Source: Magnetospirillum sp. 64-120 (GTDB lineage Bacteria > Pseudomonadota > Alphaproteobacteria > Rhodospirillales > Magnetospirillaceae). Taken from it: a DNA stretch of 64,000 nt. Positions 35,253-44,007 of this stretch are shown in pieces. The first letter of the stretch is position 1. Every line of letters starts with the position of its first letter. A program made the position numbers and the translations under genes. The notes below the pieces were generated by a model. The model did no database searches. It was not told the DNA's origin and was given only the letters and a program-made list of their open reading frames with translations. The stretch is from positions 1-64,000 of the forward strand of contig MKVK01000030.1 in assembly GCA_001898825.1 (NCBI GenBank). The letters run 5' to 3'.

Positions 35253-37334
35253 TCAATACCGGGCATCCTTGGGCTTTTTCCCGTCGGGCCAGTCCTTGAC
35301 CTTGGCGGCGAAGTCGGGACGCGGCTGGTGGGTGAAATATTCCGACACGTCCACCGCTTCCTGTTCGGTCAAGGCCTTGCCCTGGCCCAGGGGCCAGTGG
35401 GTGCCCCAGGCGATGGGCATGTTGTTCAAGACGAAGGCGGCGGCGGTGTAGGTGCGGGCCATGCCGGCGCCGATATTGAAGGATTCGTCGCCCCACAGCG
35501 GCGGGAAGATGTATTCGCCCTGTGCGTCCTTCAGGCCTTCGCCGTTGTCGCCATGACAGGCGGCGCATTTCTCGCCATAGACCTTCTGGCCGTTGGCCGG
35601 GTCGGGGACATGCGGCATGTTGCGGTTGCCCACGCCACGGCCCGCCACCTTGGCGTCCTTGGGGATGCCTTCCGACAGCCAGTCGAAATAAGCGATGATG
35701 GCGGTCATTTCCTTGGAATCGGGTTTCAGCGGCTTGCCGTTCATGGACCGCATCATGCAGCCGTTGACCCGCTCCTTCAGCGTCACCTCGCGGCCCGCAC
35801 GCGGGTTGAACTGCGGGAAGGTCGGCGCCGAGCCATAGAAGGCGCCGCCCACCGGGGTCTTGCCGCCGTTCATGTGGCAATTGGTGCAATTCATCCCGGC
35901 CCCCACGTTGTCCGGCAACAGATGCTTGGTGTCGGTCAGCAGGCGGCGCCCCAGGCGGATCAGCTCGCCCTTTTCACCGGCCGGCATGGCGGTGTCGGGC
36001 TTGGGGGCGAAGGGCAGCACGCCTTCGGGCAGTTTGGCCTTGGCGATTTCGGTGGGCAGGCCCAGACGCTGTTTGGCGGCCAGCGACACCTTGCGCAAAG
36101 CGGCCACGTCGGACGCCGCGACCGCGCCGGCATGGTTGCCCCAGCCGCCGCGCACGAAGCTGACCATGTCGGCGATGGTGGCGTCGTCCAGCCGGTCGAA
36201 GGCCGGCATGGCGAAGGCCATCTTGTCATGGGGCGTCGCCGCCATATGGCCACCATCCAAGGTGATGCGGATGACGGATGTGGCGTCTTGGGTCAGCACC
36301 GCCGAATTGCCGGCCAAGGCCGGATAGACGGACGGCGCGCCCTTGCCGTCGGGCCGGTGGCACGACGCGCAATATTCCATGTAGGCGGTGGCGCCACGGG
36401 TGCTGTAGTCACCGCTTTTCAACGCCGTGAAGGTGGCGTCGGACGCGGCCGCCGCCACGTCGGTGCCGGGCGTCGGCGACAGCGATTTCAGATAGCGCGC
36501 CATGGCGGTCAAGTCGTTGTCGCTCAGGTGTTGGGTGGAATGGCTGATCACTTCCACCATGCCGCCGAAAGCCGCGGTGAAATCGTTGCGGCCGGTCTTC
36601 AGGAAGCGGGTCAGGTCGGCCTCGCTCCACGAGCCCAGGCCGGCCCCCTTGCCGCCGCGCAAGTCCTTGGCGTGCCAGCCGTCGATATTGGCGCCGGCCA
36701 GATAAGCGGCGCCGTCAGCGACGCCCATGGCCTTTTCCTGGAAGCCCAGGCCGCGCGGCGTGTGACACGATCCGCAATGGCCCAGACCTTCCACCAGATA
36801 GGCGCCGCGATTCCACTGCGCGTCCTTGTCGGCGGCAGGCTGGTGGCGGCCGAAATCAACGTACAGGGCGTTCCACACCGCCAAAGTCCAGCGCATGGAA
36901 AGCGGCCAGGGGATGTCGGTGTCCTTGTTCTTTTGCGAAACCGCCGTCACCCCCTTGGTGAAATAGGCGTAAAGCGCCTGCATGTCGGCGTCGGACACCT
37001 TGGTGTAGGACGGGTACGGCATGGCCGGATACAGCTTGTGTCCGCCCTTGGCGACGCCATCGCGCACGGCGGCGGCGAATTCGTCATAGGAATAGCCGCC
37101 GATGCCGGTCGCCGGATCGGGGGTGATGTTGGTGGAATAAACGGTGCCGACCGGGGTTTCCATGGGCAGGCCGCCAGCCATATAGGCGCCCCCCGGCGCC
37201 GTGTGGCAGGCCGTGCAATTGCCGGCGACGGCCAAATAGCGCCCCTTGTCGATCTGGTCTTGGGAAAAATCCGCCCGGGCCAGCCCCGGGGCCGCGAACA
37301 TCAACGCTGCGACCATGGTGAATGTGGGTTTCAC
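35253..37334 (-). CDS. Pentaheme cytochrome c: alcohol-dehydrogenase-type triheme module fused to TsdA-like diheme module
   Basis: A 693-residue exported protein (signal peptide about 1-21; GTG start behind AGGAGG). Five haem motifs are seen: CTACH (about 40), CGSCH (187), CASCH (320), CTNCH (480), CAACH (586). Residues 25-420 resemble the triheme subunit of membrane alcohol or gluconate dehydrogenases. Residues 440-690 resemble TsdA: ERVNGCMMRSMNGKPL holds a Cys in the position of the unusual haem-1 ligand of thiosulfate dehydrogenase, and FPPLWGDESFNIGAGM matches the haem-2 side. It is likely a periplasmic thiosulfate/tetrathionate enzyme with a built-in electron relay. No flavin or PQQ dehydrogenase subunit lies next to it. 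Confidence 0.85.
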   Translation of the reverse strand: MKPTFTMVAALMFAAPGLARADFSQDQIDKGRYLAVAGNCTACHTAPGGAYMAGGLPMETPVGTVYSTNITPDPATGIGGYSYDEFAAAVRDGVAKGGHKLYPAMPYPSYTKVSDADMQALYAYFTKGVTAVSQKNKDTDIPWPLSMRWTLAVWNALYVDFGRHQPAADKDAQWNRGAYLVEGLGHCGSCHTPRGLGFQEKAMGVADGAAYLAGANIDGWHAKDLRGGKGAGLGSWSEADLTRFLKTGRNDFTAAFGGMVEVISHSTQHLSDNDLTAMARYLKSLSPTPGTDVAAAASDATFTALKSGDYSTRGATAYMEYCASCHRPDGKGAPSVYPALAGNSAVLTQDATSVIRITLDGGHMAATPHDKMAFAMPAFDRLDDATIADMVSFVRGGWGNHAGAVAASDVAALRKVSLAAKQRLGLPTEIAKAKLPEGVLPFAPKPDTAMPAGEKGELIRLGRRLLTDTKHLLPDNVGAGMNCTNCHMNGGKTPVGGAFYGSAPTFPQFNPRAGREVTLKERVNGCMMRSMNGKPLKPDSKEMTAIIAYFDWLSEGIPKDAKVAGRGVGNRNMPHVPDPANGQKVYGEKCAACHGDNGEGLKDAQGEYIFPPLWGDESFNIGAGMARTYTAAAFVLNNMPIAWGTHWPLGQGKALTEQEAVDVSEYFTHQPRPDFAAKVKDWPDGKKPKDARY

Positions 37335-37388
37335 GGCAACCTCCTGCCCCTTGCGCCCCCAGAAACGGGGCCTGGGGGCAAGCCTAGA

Positions 37389-37444
37389 CCCTGGTTTTCC
37401 ACAAACATATTGGGGTTAAGACACCCCGGATCAGGGTTTTCCCT
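37389..37444. promoter_or_regulatory. Repeated CAGGGTTTTCCC-type motifs upstream of the pentaheme gene
   Basis: CCCTGGTTTTCCA (37389-37401) and CAGGGTTTTCCCT (37432-37444) are near copies 43 bases apart. They lie in the divergent region between the pentaheme gene and the ttrS-like gene. The same motif occurs as a palindrome upstream of tsdA at 39814-39848, so it is a candidate binding site for the TtrR-like regulator. Confidence 0.55.
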
Positions 37445-37492
37445 AAGCTGCGTGCGCTTTGCGCCCCACGCGTCCCGGTGTATGGATGAACC

Positions 37493-39223
37493 ATGCGCCT
37501 GATGATCCTGATCCTGCTGTGCTTCACCTTCACCGTCCCGGCGGCAGCGGCCGAGGTGCGGGTGGGCGTCCTGGCCTATCGCGGCGCCGAACGGGCGGAA
37601 CAGGATTGGCTGGGCACCCTGGCCCATCTGAACACCAGCCTGCCGCAACACCGCTTTGTCGCCGTCCCCTTGGACCTGCCCGGCCTGACCCAGGCGGTGG
37701 AAGCCCGCCAGGTGGATTTCGTCATCACCAATCCCGGCCATTACGTGGAACTGGAAAGCCTGTTCCACACCACCCGCATCGCCACGGTGGAAAGCATCCC
37801 CGGCCCGTCGCCGGGAATGGCCATCGGATCGGCGGTGCTGGTGCGGGCCGACGTCCCGGGCTTGCGCGGTCTGGCCGATCTGCGCGGCAAGCGTCTGGCC
37901 GCCGTCGCACCCGACGCCTTTGGCGGCTTTCGCGTGGTGTGGCGGGAATTGCTGGCCTTGAACCTGGACCCGTTCACCCAAATGGACACCCGGTTTTTGG
38001 GCTTTCCCATGGAAGGAATCGTGGCGGCGGTGCAGGACGGCCGCGTGGACGCCGGCATCCTGCGCGTCTGCCTGTACGAGCAACTGGTCGGGGAAGGACA
38101 GCTGAACCCTGACCATTTCCGCATCCTGTCGGCCCGACACGTGCCCGAATCGCCGTGCCTGACCTCGACCCGGCTTTACCCCGACTGGCCCTTCGCCCGC
38201 CTGGACAGCACCGACCCCGCCCTGGCCAAGCAGGTGGGCATGGCGCTGTTGTCCATGCCCATGACCGACGGCCAGGGCTGGACGGTGCCGGTGGACTACC
38301 AAACCGTCCACGAGCTGTTCCGCGACCTGAAGATCGGCCCTTACGAACATCTGACACGGCGCAGCTTCACCGAGACCTTGCGCGACAACTGGCCGTGGCT
38401 GATGCTGGCGGCCTTGGGCATCCTGTGGTGGGTGGTCCATGTGGCACGGGTGGAATACCTGGTGCGCAGCCGCACCGACGAATTGCGCCGGGCCCACGAA
38501 TCGGCACGGCGCCAACGTGACGAAATGGAACATGCCGCCCGTCTGGCCCTGATGGGCGAGATGGCGTCGTCATTGGCCCATGAAATCAACCAGCCGCTGG
38601 CCGCCATCGCCAATTACGCCCGCGGCTGCCAGCGCCGGCTGGCCGACGGATCCGACCCGGATGGGGTGGCCGAAGGCGTCGGACTGATCGCAACCCAAGC
38701 CGACCGTGCCGCCGACATCGTCAAGCGCATGCGCAGCTTTGTGCGCAAAAGGCTGCCCGAACCGCAAAGCATCGCCATCAACGACGTCATCCGCGATTCC
38801 TTGGGCCTGTTCCAGGTGTTGGCCGGCCGCGCCGGCGTGGACATCACCTTGTCACTGGCCGACGGCCTGCCCATGGTCACCGCCGACCGCGTCCAGTTGG
38901 AACAGGTGCTGCTGAACCTGATGAAGAACGCCGCCGACGCCCTGGCCCACAGGGACCACCGCCAGATCACCGTCACCAGCAAAAGCGCGGTGGGCGGGCT
39001 GGAAGTGGTGGTGGCCGACAACGGCCCGGGCCTGCCCCCCGACGCCCTGGCCCATCTGTTCGATCCCTTCTTCACCACCAAGAAAGACGGCCTGGGCCTG
39101 GGTCTGTCGCTGTCGCGCTCGATCATCGAAGCCCATGGCGGCCACCTATGGGGCGAAAACCGTCCGGAAGGCGGCGCCCGCTTCCACTTCCTGCTTCCCC
39201 ATGCCGAAGGACCCAAGCCATGA
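37493..39223 (+). CDS. TtrS-like sensor histidine kinase with PhnD-type periplasmic domain
   Basis: A 576-residue membrane kinase. A signal peptide (to about residue 19) precedes a PhnD-like binding domain (VRVGVLAYRGAERAEQDW, FVITNPGHYVELE, MDTRFLGFPMEGIV). A single span (WPWLMLAALGILWWVVHVAR, about residues 300-320) leads to HisKA with LAHEINQPLAAIANYARG and a HATPase domain (NLMKNAADAL, DNGPGLPPDAL, GLGLGLSLS). This is the TtrS layout for tetrathionate sensing. Its gene overlaps ttrR by four bases and neighbours two TsdA-type enzymes, supporting a sulfur-oxyanion ligand. Confidence 0.85.
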   Translation: MRLMILILLCFTFTVPAAAAEVRVGVLAYRGAERAEQDWLGTLAHLNTSLPQHRFVAVPLDLPGLTQAVEARQVDFVITNPGHYVELESLFHTTRIATVESIPGPSPGMAIGSAVLVRADVPGLRGLADLRGKRLAAVAPDAFGGFRVVWRELLALNLDPFTQMDTRFLGFPMEGIVAAVQDGRVDAGILRVCLYEQLVGEGQLNPDHFRILSARHVPESPCLTSTRLYPDWPFARLDSTDPALAKQVGMALLSMPMTDGQGWTVPVDYQTVHELFRDLKIGPYEHLTRRSFTETLRDNWPWLMLAALGILWWVVHVARVEYLVRSRTDELRRAHESARRQRDEMEHAARLALMGEMASSLAHEINQPLAAIANYARGCQRRLADGSDPDGVAEGVGLIATQADRAADIVKRMRSFVRKRLPEPQSIAINDVIRDSLGLFQVLAGRAGVDITLSLADGLPMVTADRVQLEQVLLNLMKNAADALAHRDHRQITVTSKSAVGGLEVVVADNGPGLPPDALAHLFDPFFTTKKDGLGLGLSLSRSIIEAHGGHLWGENRPEGGARFHFLLPHAEGPKP

Positions 39224-39828
39224 CCGCCACCATCCATGTGGTCGACGACGACGAGGCCATGCGCCATTCCCTGGCCTTTTTGCTGAAATCGTTGGGCCAT
39301 CCGGTGGAAAGTCATGATTCGGCCGAAGCCTTCCTGCGCCACTGGCGACCCGGGCTGGCCGGCTGTCTGGTGCTGGACGTGCGCATGCCGGGAATGAGCG
39401 GCCTGGAATTGCAACGCCATCTGGAAAACCGGGGCAACACCTTGTCCATCGTCTTCCTGTCCGGCCATGGCGACATTCCCATGGTGGTCCGCGCCATGCG
39501 GGCCGGAGCCCTGCAATTCCTGGAAAAACCCTGCAACGATCAGGTTCTGCTGGACGCCGTGGCGGAAGGCCTGCGCCAAAGCCTGGACGCGGCGGCGGAA
39601 TGGCAGCAAACCATCGACATCCAGACCCGGCTGGAGCAGCTGACCCCCCGTGAACTGGCCGTGATGCAGTTGGTGTCCGAAGGGAAACCCAATAAGGTGA
39701 TCGCCCACGAACTGGACATCTCGATCAAGACAGTCGAGGTTCACCGCGCCCACGTGATGGAAAAAATGGACGCCGGATCGGTGGCGGAGCTGACTCGCCT
39801 GCTGCTGGAAAGTAAGGGTAAACCCTGA
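39220..39828 (+). CDS. TtrR-like response regulator (FixJ/NarL family)
   Basis: A 202-residue regulator. The receiver domain has VVDDDEAMRHSLAFLLKSLG and the phosphoacceptor Asp in LVLDVRMPGMSGLEL. The C-terminal LuxR-type HTH is LTPRELAVMQLVSEGKPNKV followed by IAHELDISIKTVEVHRAHVM. It starts in an ATGA overlap with the kinase and so is its partner. Likely targets are the two cytochrome genes on either side. Confidence 0.88.
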   Translation: MTATIHVVDDDEAMRHSLAFLLKSLGHPVESHDSAEAFLRHWRPGLAGCLVLDVRMPGMSGLELQRHLENRGNTLSIVFLSGHGDIPMVVRAMRAGALQFLEKPCNDQVLLDAVAEGLRQSLDAAAEWQQTIDIQTRLEQLTPRELAVMQLVSEGKPNKVIAHELDISIKTVEVHRAHVMEKMDAGSVAELTRLLLESKGKP

Positions 39829-39848
39829 CGCAACCAGGGTTTACCCTT
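39814..39848. promoter_or_regulatory. 14-bp palindrome upstream of tsdA, sharing the pentaheme-promoter motif
   Basis: AAGGGTAAACCCTG (39814-39827) and CAGGGTTTACCCTT (39835-39848) are exact reverse complements seven bases apart, beginning inside the end of ttrR. No T-run follows, so a terminator is less likely than an operator. The half-site matches the repeats at 37389-37444. It lies about 70 bp before the tsdA start. Confidence 0.6.
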
Positions 39849-39916
39849 AATGTGCATATTCCATGAAGTAATTTAGGATTGTTATAAATTAACTATCCTT
39901 AATATGGAGAATATGC

Positions 39917-40900
39917 ATGCGTCTGGTGCGTTCCACCTTGATCCTTCTCGGCCTTGCCGCGTCACCGGCTTGGGCGGCGGAAACCGCCGTCGTCGATCTG
40001 ACCACGTGGAAGGTGCCCGACATCAACAGCCTGCCCGACGACTCCCATGGGAAGCTGGTCCGTTTCGGCCACGAACTGACGGTGGCGACGTTCAAGCATA
40101 TCGGCCCGGAAGTGGCGGACAAGTCCAAGCGTTACGCCGGCAACAACCTGTCGTGCCAGAACTGCCACCGCGAGGCCGCCACCCAGCCCTATGCCATGCC
40201 GTGGACCGGGGTCTCGGCGGTGTTCCCGCAATACCGGTCCCGTGAAGACAAGATCAGCACGGTCGAAGACCGGGTCAACGGCTGCATGCAGCGTTCCATG
40301 GCCGGCCAGAAACTGCCCGACGACTCGCCCGAGATGAAGGCTTTCGTCGCCTATATCGACTTCCTGTCGCAGGGGATTCCCAAGGGCGCCAAGATCACCG
40401 GCGCCGGCGTCAAGGCCGTCGCCCTGCCCGACCGCATGGCCGACTTGGCCCATGGCGAGCAGGTATTCAAAGAGGTGTGCAGCGCCTGCCACGGCGAAGA
40501 CGGCCATGGCGTGCGCAACGGCGCCCAGAGCGACGCCCAAGGATATCAGTTCCCGCCGCTGTGGGGCCCCGATTCCTATAACCAGGGGGCCGGCATGTAC
40601 CGTCTGGCCTCGGCCGCCCGCTTCGTCATGCACAACATGCCGCTGGGCACCACCTATGCCGCCCCCACTCTCAGCATCGATCAGGCCTATGACGTGATGG
40701 CCTATGTCAACACCCAGCCGCGCATGGCCAAGCAAGGCATGGAGAACGACTTCCCCAACCGCTTGAAGAAGCCGGCGGACATGCCGTTCCCGCCCTATGC
40801 CGACGGATTTTCCCAGGCCCAGCACCAATATGGCCCCTTCGGCCCCATCAACGCCGAACTGAAGCGCCTGAACGAGCAGGCCAAGACCGACAAGCGCTGA
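39917..40900 (+). CDS. tsdA: Thiosulfate dehydrogenase / tetrathionate reductase TsdA
   Basis: A 327-residue exported diheme cytochrome c (signal peptide ends WAAE). Haem 1 is SCQNCH and haem 2 is CSACH. The Cys in DRVNGCMQRSM corresponds to the Cys distal ligand of haem 1 that defines TsdA, and the Met in NQGAGMYRL is a candidate haem-2 ligand. TsdA interconverts two thiosulfate and one tetrathionate in the periplasm; direction depends on the enzyme. Placement beside a TtrSR-like pair suggests tetrathionate induction and hence respiration of tetrathionate. A GGAG lies before the ATG. Confidence 0.92.
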   Translation: MRLVRSTLILLGLAASPAWAAETAVVDLTTWKVPDINSLPDDSHGKLVRFGHELTVATFKHIGPEVADKSKRYAGNNLSCQNCHREAATQPYAMPWTGVSAVFPQYRSREDKISTVEDRVNGCMQRSMAGQKLPDDSPEMKAFVAYIDFLSQGIPKGAKITGAGVKAVALPDRMADLAHGEQVFKEVCSACHGEDGHGVRNGAQSDAQGYQFPPLWGPDSYNQGAGMYRLASAARFVMHNMPLGTTYAAPTLSIDQAYDVMAYVNTQPRMAKQGMENDFPNRLKKPADMPFPPYADGFSQAQHQYGPFGPINAELKRLNEQAKTDKR

Positions 40901-40966
40901 CGCCCCAGATAAGAATCCATATTAGAATTGTTATTGATTGCATCGGGGAGATAGTATAGCGTTCAA

Positions 40967-41053
40967 GTCAGATGTTGGCCTCTCCGAGGTCAGCCTCCCT
41001 CTCTAAGACAACTCCTCCGCCGCCCGCCTCCCCCCCTTGGCGGGCGGCTTTTT
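40967..41053 (+). ncRNA. Possible orphan small RNA ending at a strong terminator
   Basis: Between tsdA and ugpB a promoter-like pair (TTGTTA at 40928-40933 and TAGTAT at 40952-40957, or TTATTG and TATAGC) precedes about 87 bases with no reading frame that end in the strong terminator at 41019-41053. The arrangement fits a small RNA, but the terminator could simply serve tsdA. Confidence 0.25.
41019..41053 (+). terminator. Rho-independent terminator
   Basis: A 10-bp perfect stem GCCGCCCGCC / GGCGGGCGGC with a ten-base loop, followed by TTTTT. It ends either the tsdA transcript or the possible small RNA before it. Confidence 0.92.
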
Positions 41054-41145
41054 ATGTGCGCCCCGTCACCACAATGTAACCTTTGGTGGATTTGCCATGC
41101 CCCATCACCTCTGATATGCAGAGAGGGGGAGCCGGGAGGGGACGC

Positions 41146-42477
41146 ATGACTACGATCTTCCGTATCTGTCATTTGTTGCTGGTCGGCCTGTGCGCCTTGA
41201 TCCTGGCGCCGTCGGCCCAGGCCAAGACCGACCTGATCCTGTGGCATTCCATGCCCGGGGCGCTGGGAACCTGGATAGACGACCTAGCCAAGGGGTTCAA
41301 CGCCGGCAACGCCGGCTATCGGGTCGTTCCCATCTACAAGGGCAGCTATGATTCGAGCCTGACCGAAGCGCTGCAGGCGCACAGCCGTGGCAAGGCCCCA
41401 CACATGCTGCAGGTCTTCGAGGTGGGCACCGCCACCATGATGGCGGCCCGCGACCTGATCCGCCCGGTGCACGAAGTCATGGCCCTGGCCGGGCTGGACT
41501 TCATCGAAAACGCCTATTTGCCGGCGGTGACGCTTTATTACTCCAGCCTGGACGGCAAGCTTTTGTCGCTGCCGCTGAATTCGTCCACCCCGGTGCTGGT
41601 GGCCAACCGCCAGGCCCTGGCCCGCGCCGGCTTGAACCCCAAGCAGATTCCCACCACCTGGCCCGAACTGGAAGCTACCGGCCGCGCCCTGGTCAATGCC
41701 GGGTTTTCCTGCGGCTTCACCAGCCAGTGGCAATCATGGATCTTGCTGGAAAACATGTCGGCCTGGCACGACGTGCCGTTCGCCAGCAAGCAGAACGGTA
41801 TCGGCGGCATCGACGTGGAACTGAAGTTCAACTCGCCCTTCCACGTCACCCATGTGGAACGCTTGGCCGCCATGGTCAAGGACAAGGTCTTCCTGCCCCC
41901 CAGCCACCGCGACGAGGCGCTTTCCAAGTTCCTGGACGGCACCTGCCCGCTGTTGTTGGCGACCTCGGCGTCCTATGGCGAGTTGAAGGCCCAGAAAGAC
42001 TTGGATTTCGGCATCGGCATGCTGCCCTACTGGCCGGAAATCCAGTGGGCACCGCGCAATTCCATCATCGGCGGCGCCACGCTTTGGGCCATGAACGGCC
42101 ACCCCGCCACCGATTATGTGGGCATCGCCCAGTTCTTCCATTACCTGACCTCGGCCGAGGTGCAGGCGGCGTCGCACCAGCGCACCGGCTATCTTCCCAT
42201 CAGCCGCGCCGCCTATTCGCTGTCGCGGCGCCAGGGCTTTTACGAAAGCAACCCCCAGGCGGAAACCGCCATCAAGCAGATCACCCTGCACTGGCCGACG
42301 GAAAATTCCCGCGGCGTGCGCCTGGGCAACTTCATCCCCATCCGCGCCGTCATCGACCAGCACCTGGACGCCATCTGGGAAGGCCGCGAAACCGCCAAGC
42401 AGGGCCTGGACGAAGCGGTCAGACGTGGCAACGAATTGCTGAAGGACTTCTCGCGCGAGGCCAATAGCGGTCGATGA
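41146..42477 (+). CDS. ugpB: UgpB-like glycerol-3-phosphate-type ABC substrate-binding protein (orphan)
   Basis: A 443-residue extracytoplasmic binding protein. A signal peptide (about residues 1-26, ending AQA) precedes TDLILWHSMPGALGTWIDDL followed by AKGFN. Later blocks NSSTPVLVANRQAL, GFTSQWQSWILLENMSAWHD and ATSASYGEL match UgpB. The ATG follows GGGAGGGG. No permease or ATPase genes adjoin it, so it must serve a transporter encoded elsewhere, or has another role. Confidence 0.85.
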   Translation: MTTIFRICHLLLVGLCALILAPSAQAKTDLILWHSMPGALGTWIDDLAKGFNAGNAGYRVVPIYKGSYDSSLTEALQAHSRGKAPHMLQVFEVGTATMMAARDLIRPVHEVMALAGLDFIENAYLPAVTLYYSSLDGKLLSLPLNSSTPVLVANRQALARAGLNPKQIPTTWPELEATGRALVNAGFSCGFTSQWQSWILLENMSAWHDVPFASKQNGIGGIDVELKFNSPFHVTHVERLAAMVKDKVFLPPSHRDEALSKFLDGTCPLLLATSASYGELKAQKDLDFGIGMLPYWPEIQWAPRNSIIGGATLWAMNGHPATDYVGIAQFFHYLTSAEVQAASHQRTGYLPISRAAYSLSRRQGFYESNPQAETAIKQITLHWPTENSRGVRLGNFIPIRAVIDQHLDAIWEGRETAKQGLDEAVRRGNELLKDFSREANSGR

Positions 42478-42483
42478 CCACAA

Positions 42484-43251
42484 TCAGCCGCTGATGAAAT
42501 CCGCCACCGCCCGGGTGAACTCGGCGGGCTTGTCGGCGTGGACCCAATGCCCCGCCCCGTCCATCACCCGCATCTCGGCCTTGGGGAAAAGCGCGGCGAT
42601 GACGTCTTCGTGGGCCGGGGTCACATAATCGGACAGGGCGCCGTGCAGGAACAGCGTCGGCCCTTCGTAACAGGTGCCGTCGGGGACATGGGGAAAAGCC
42701 AGGATGTCGTCCATGGCCGCCCCCAGCACCGCCAGATTGGGGCGCCAGCGATAGGAACCGGGCTGGCCGTCCAGATTCTGCATCAGGAAGGCGCGGACAC
42801 GAGGGTCGTCGATCACCCCATGCATGGCCAGCTCCACGTCGCCGCGCCGCTGGGCGGTGGCGATGGGGGCGGCACGCATGGCCTTGATGTAGGGGGCGAA
42901 GGTGTGGGTATAGCTGACCGGGGCAATGTCCACCACCACCAGCTTTTCCACCAGTTGCGGATAGGTCAAAGCCAGCATCATCGCCGCCTTGCCCCCCATG
43001 GAATGGCCGACCACGATGGCCCTGCCGCCGCATTTGGTCTTGATGAAGTCGGCCAGCTGACGGGCCATGAACGGATAATCCATGGTTTCCGACCACGGAC
43101 TGGCGCCATGGTTGGGCATGTCCACGGCCATCACCCGATGGGTTTCGCCCAGCTTGGTGGCGATGCCGCCCCAATTGCGCGCCGAGCCCAACAGCCCGTG
43201 CATGATGACCAGCGGCTTGCCGCTGCCGGCTTCGATGACGTTCAGGTTCAT
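42484..43251 (-). CDS. Alpha/beta hydrolase (YbfF-like esterase)
   Basis: A 255-residue hydrolase. The oxyanion region is IMHGLLGSARNWG, the nucleophile elbow is VVGHSMGGKAAM and the catalytic His lies in GAGHWVHADKPAEF. It resembles YbfF/acyl-CoA-thioesterase-like esterases. It follows aapP by two bases, so it may be read through from that operon. A TTG two codons upstream is an alternative start. Confidence 0.85.
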   Translation of the reverse strand: MNLNVIEAGSGKPLVIMHGLLGSARNWGGIATKLGETHRVMAVDMPNHGASPWSETMDYPFMARQLADFIKTKCGGRAIVVGHSMGGKAAMMLALTYPQLVEKLVVVDIAPVSYTHTFAPYIKAMRAAPIATAQRRGDVELAMHGVIDDPRVRAFLMQNLDGQPGSYRWRPNLAVLGAAMDDILAFPHVPDGTCYEGPTLFLHGALSDYVTPAHEDVIAALFPKAEMRVMDGAGHWVHADKPAEFTRAVADFISG

Positions 43252-43253
43252 GA

Positions 43254-44000
43254 TCAATGCCCGATGATCTGGCCCAGGAACTGGCGGGTGCGGTCGCTTT
43301 TGGGGTCGGAAAAGAACTGTTCCGGCGGCGCCATCTCGATGACCCGGCCTTCGGCCATGAACACCATGGTGTCGGCGACCGCACGAGCGAAGCCCATTTC
43401 GTGGGTGACGCAGATCATGGTCATGCCTTCGCCGGCCAGTTCGATCATCACGTCCAGCACTTCCTTGACCATTTCCGGGTCCAGCGCGCTGGTGGGTTCG
43501 TCGAACAGCATGATGCTGGGCTTCATGGCAAGCGCCCGGGCGATGGCGACACGCTGCTGCTGGCCGCCCGACAACTGGCCGGGGAACTTCTTGGCCTGGT
43601 CGGGAATGCGGACACGTTCCAGCAACTGCATGGCCAGATCCTCGGCTTCCGCCTTGGGGACGTGCTTCACCCAGGTGGGCGCCAGGGTCAGGTTCTGCAG
43701 CACGGTCAGGTGCGGGAACAGGTTGAAGCTTTGGAACACCATGCCGACATCCTTGCGGATGGCTTCGATGGCCTTCAGGTCGTCGCCCAACTCGATATTG
43801 TTGACCAAGATGCGGCCGGCCTGATGTTCTTCAAGCCGGTTGACGCAGCGGATCATGGTGGACTTGCCCGAGCCCGACGGCCCGCACACCACCACCTTCT
43901 CGCCCTTCTTCACCGAAAGGTTGACGTCCTTCAGCACATGGAAGGCGCCATACCATTTTTGCACGTCGATCAATTCGACCACGGGAGCGTCGGACATCAA
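43254..44000 (-). CDS. aapP: General L-amino acid ABC transporter ATPase
   Basis: A 248-residue ABC ATPase of the polar amino acid class. Walker A is GPSGSGKSTMIRCVN, the signature is LSGGQQQRVAIARAL and Walker B is IMLFDEPTSALDPE. It energises the AapQ/AapM channel. It is the last transporter gene of aapJ-aapQ-aapM-aapP. Confidence 0.93.
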   Translation of the reverse strand: MMSDAPVVELIDVQKWYGAFHVLKDVNLSVKKGEKVVVCGPSGSGKSTMIRCVNRLEEHQAGRILVNNIELGDDLKAIEAIRKDVGMVFQSFNLFPHLTVLQNLTLAPTWVKHVPKAEAEDLAMQLLERVRIPDQAKKFPGQLSGGQQQRVAIARALAMKPSIMLFDEPTSALDPEMVKEVLDVMIELAGEGMTMICVTHEMGFARAVADTMVFMAEGRVIEMAPPEQFFSDPKSDRTRQFLGQIIGH

Positions 44001-44007
44001 ACCTCCT

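Noticed and set aside
35328..37502. A 724-residue plus-strand frame opposite the pentaheme cytochrome gene
   Set aside because: The opposite strand has five haem motifs, a signal peptide and a good ribosome site; this frame is a shadow.
41060..41145. Pho box upstream of ugpB
   Set aside because: No pair of CTGTCAT-like repeats with the right spacing is visible.
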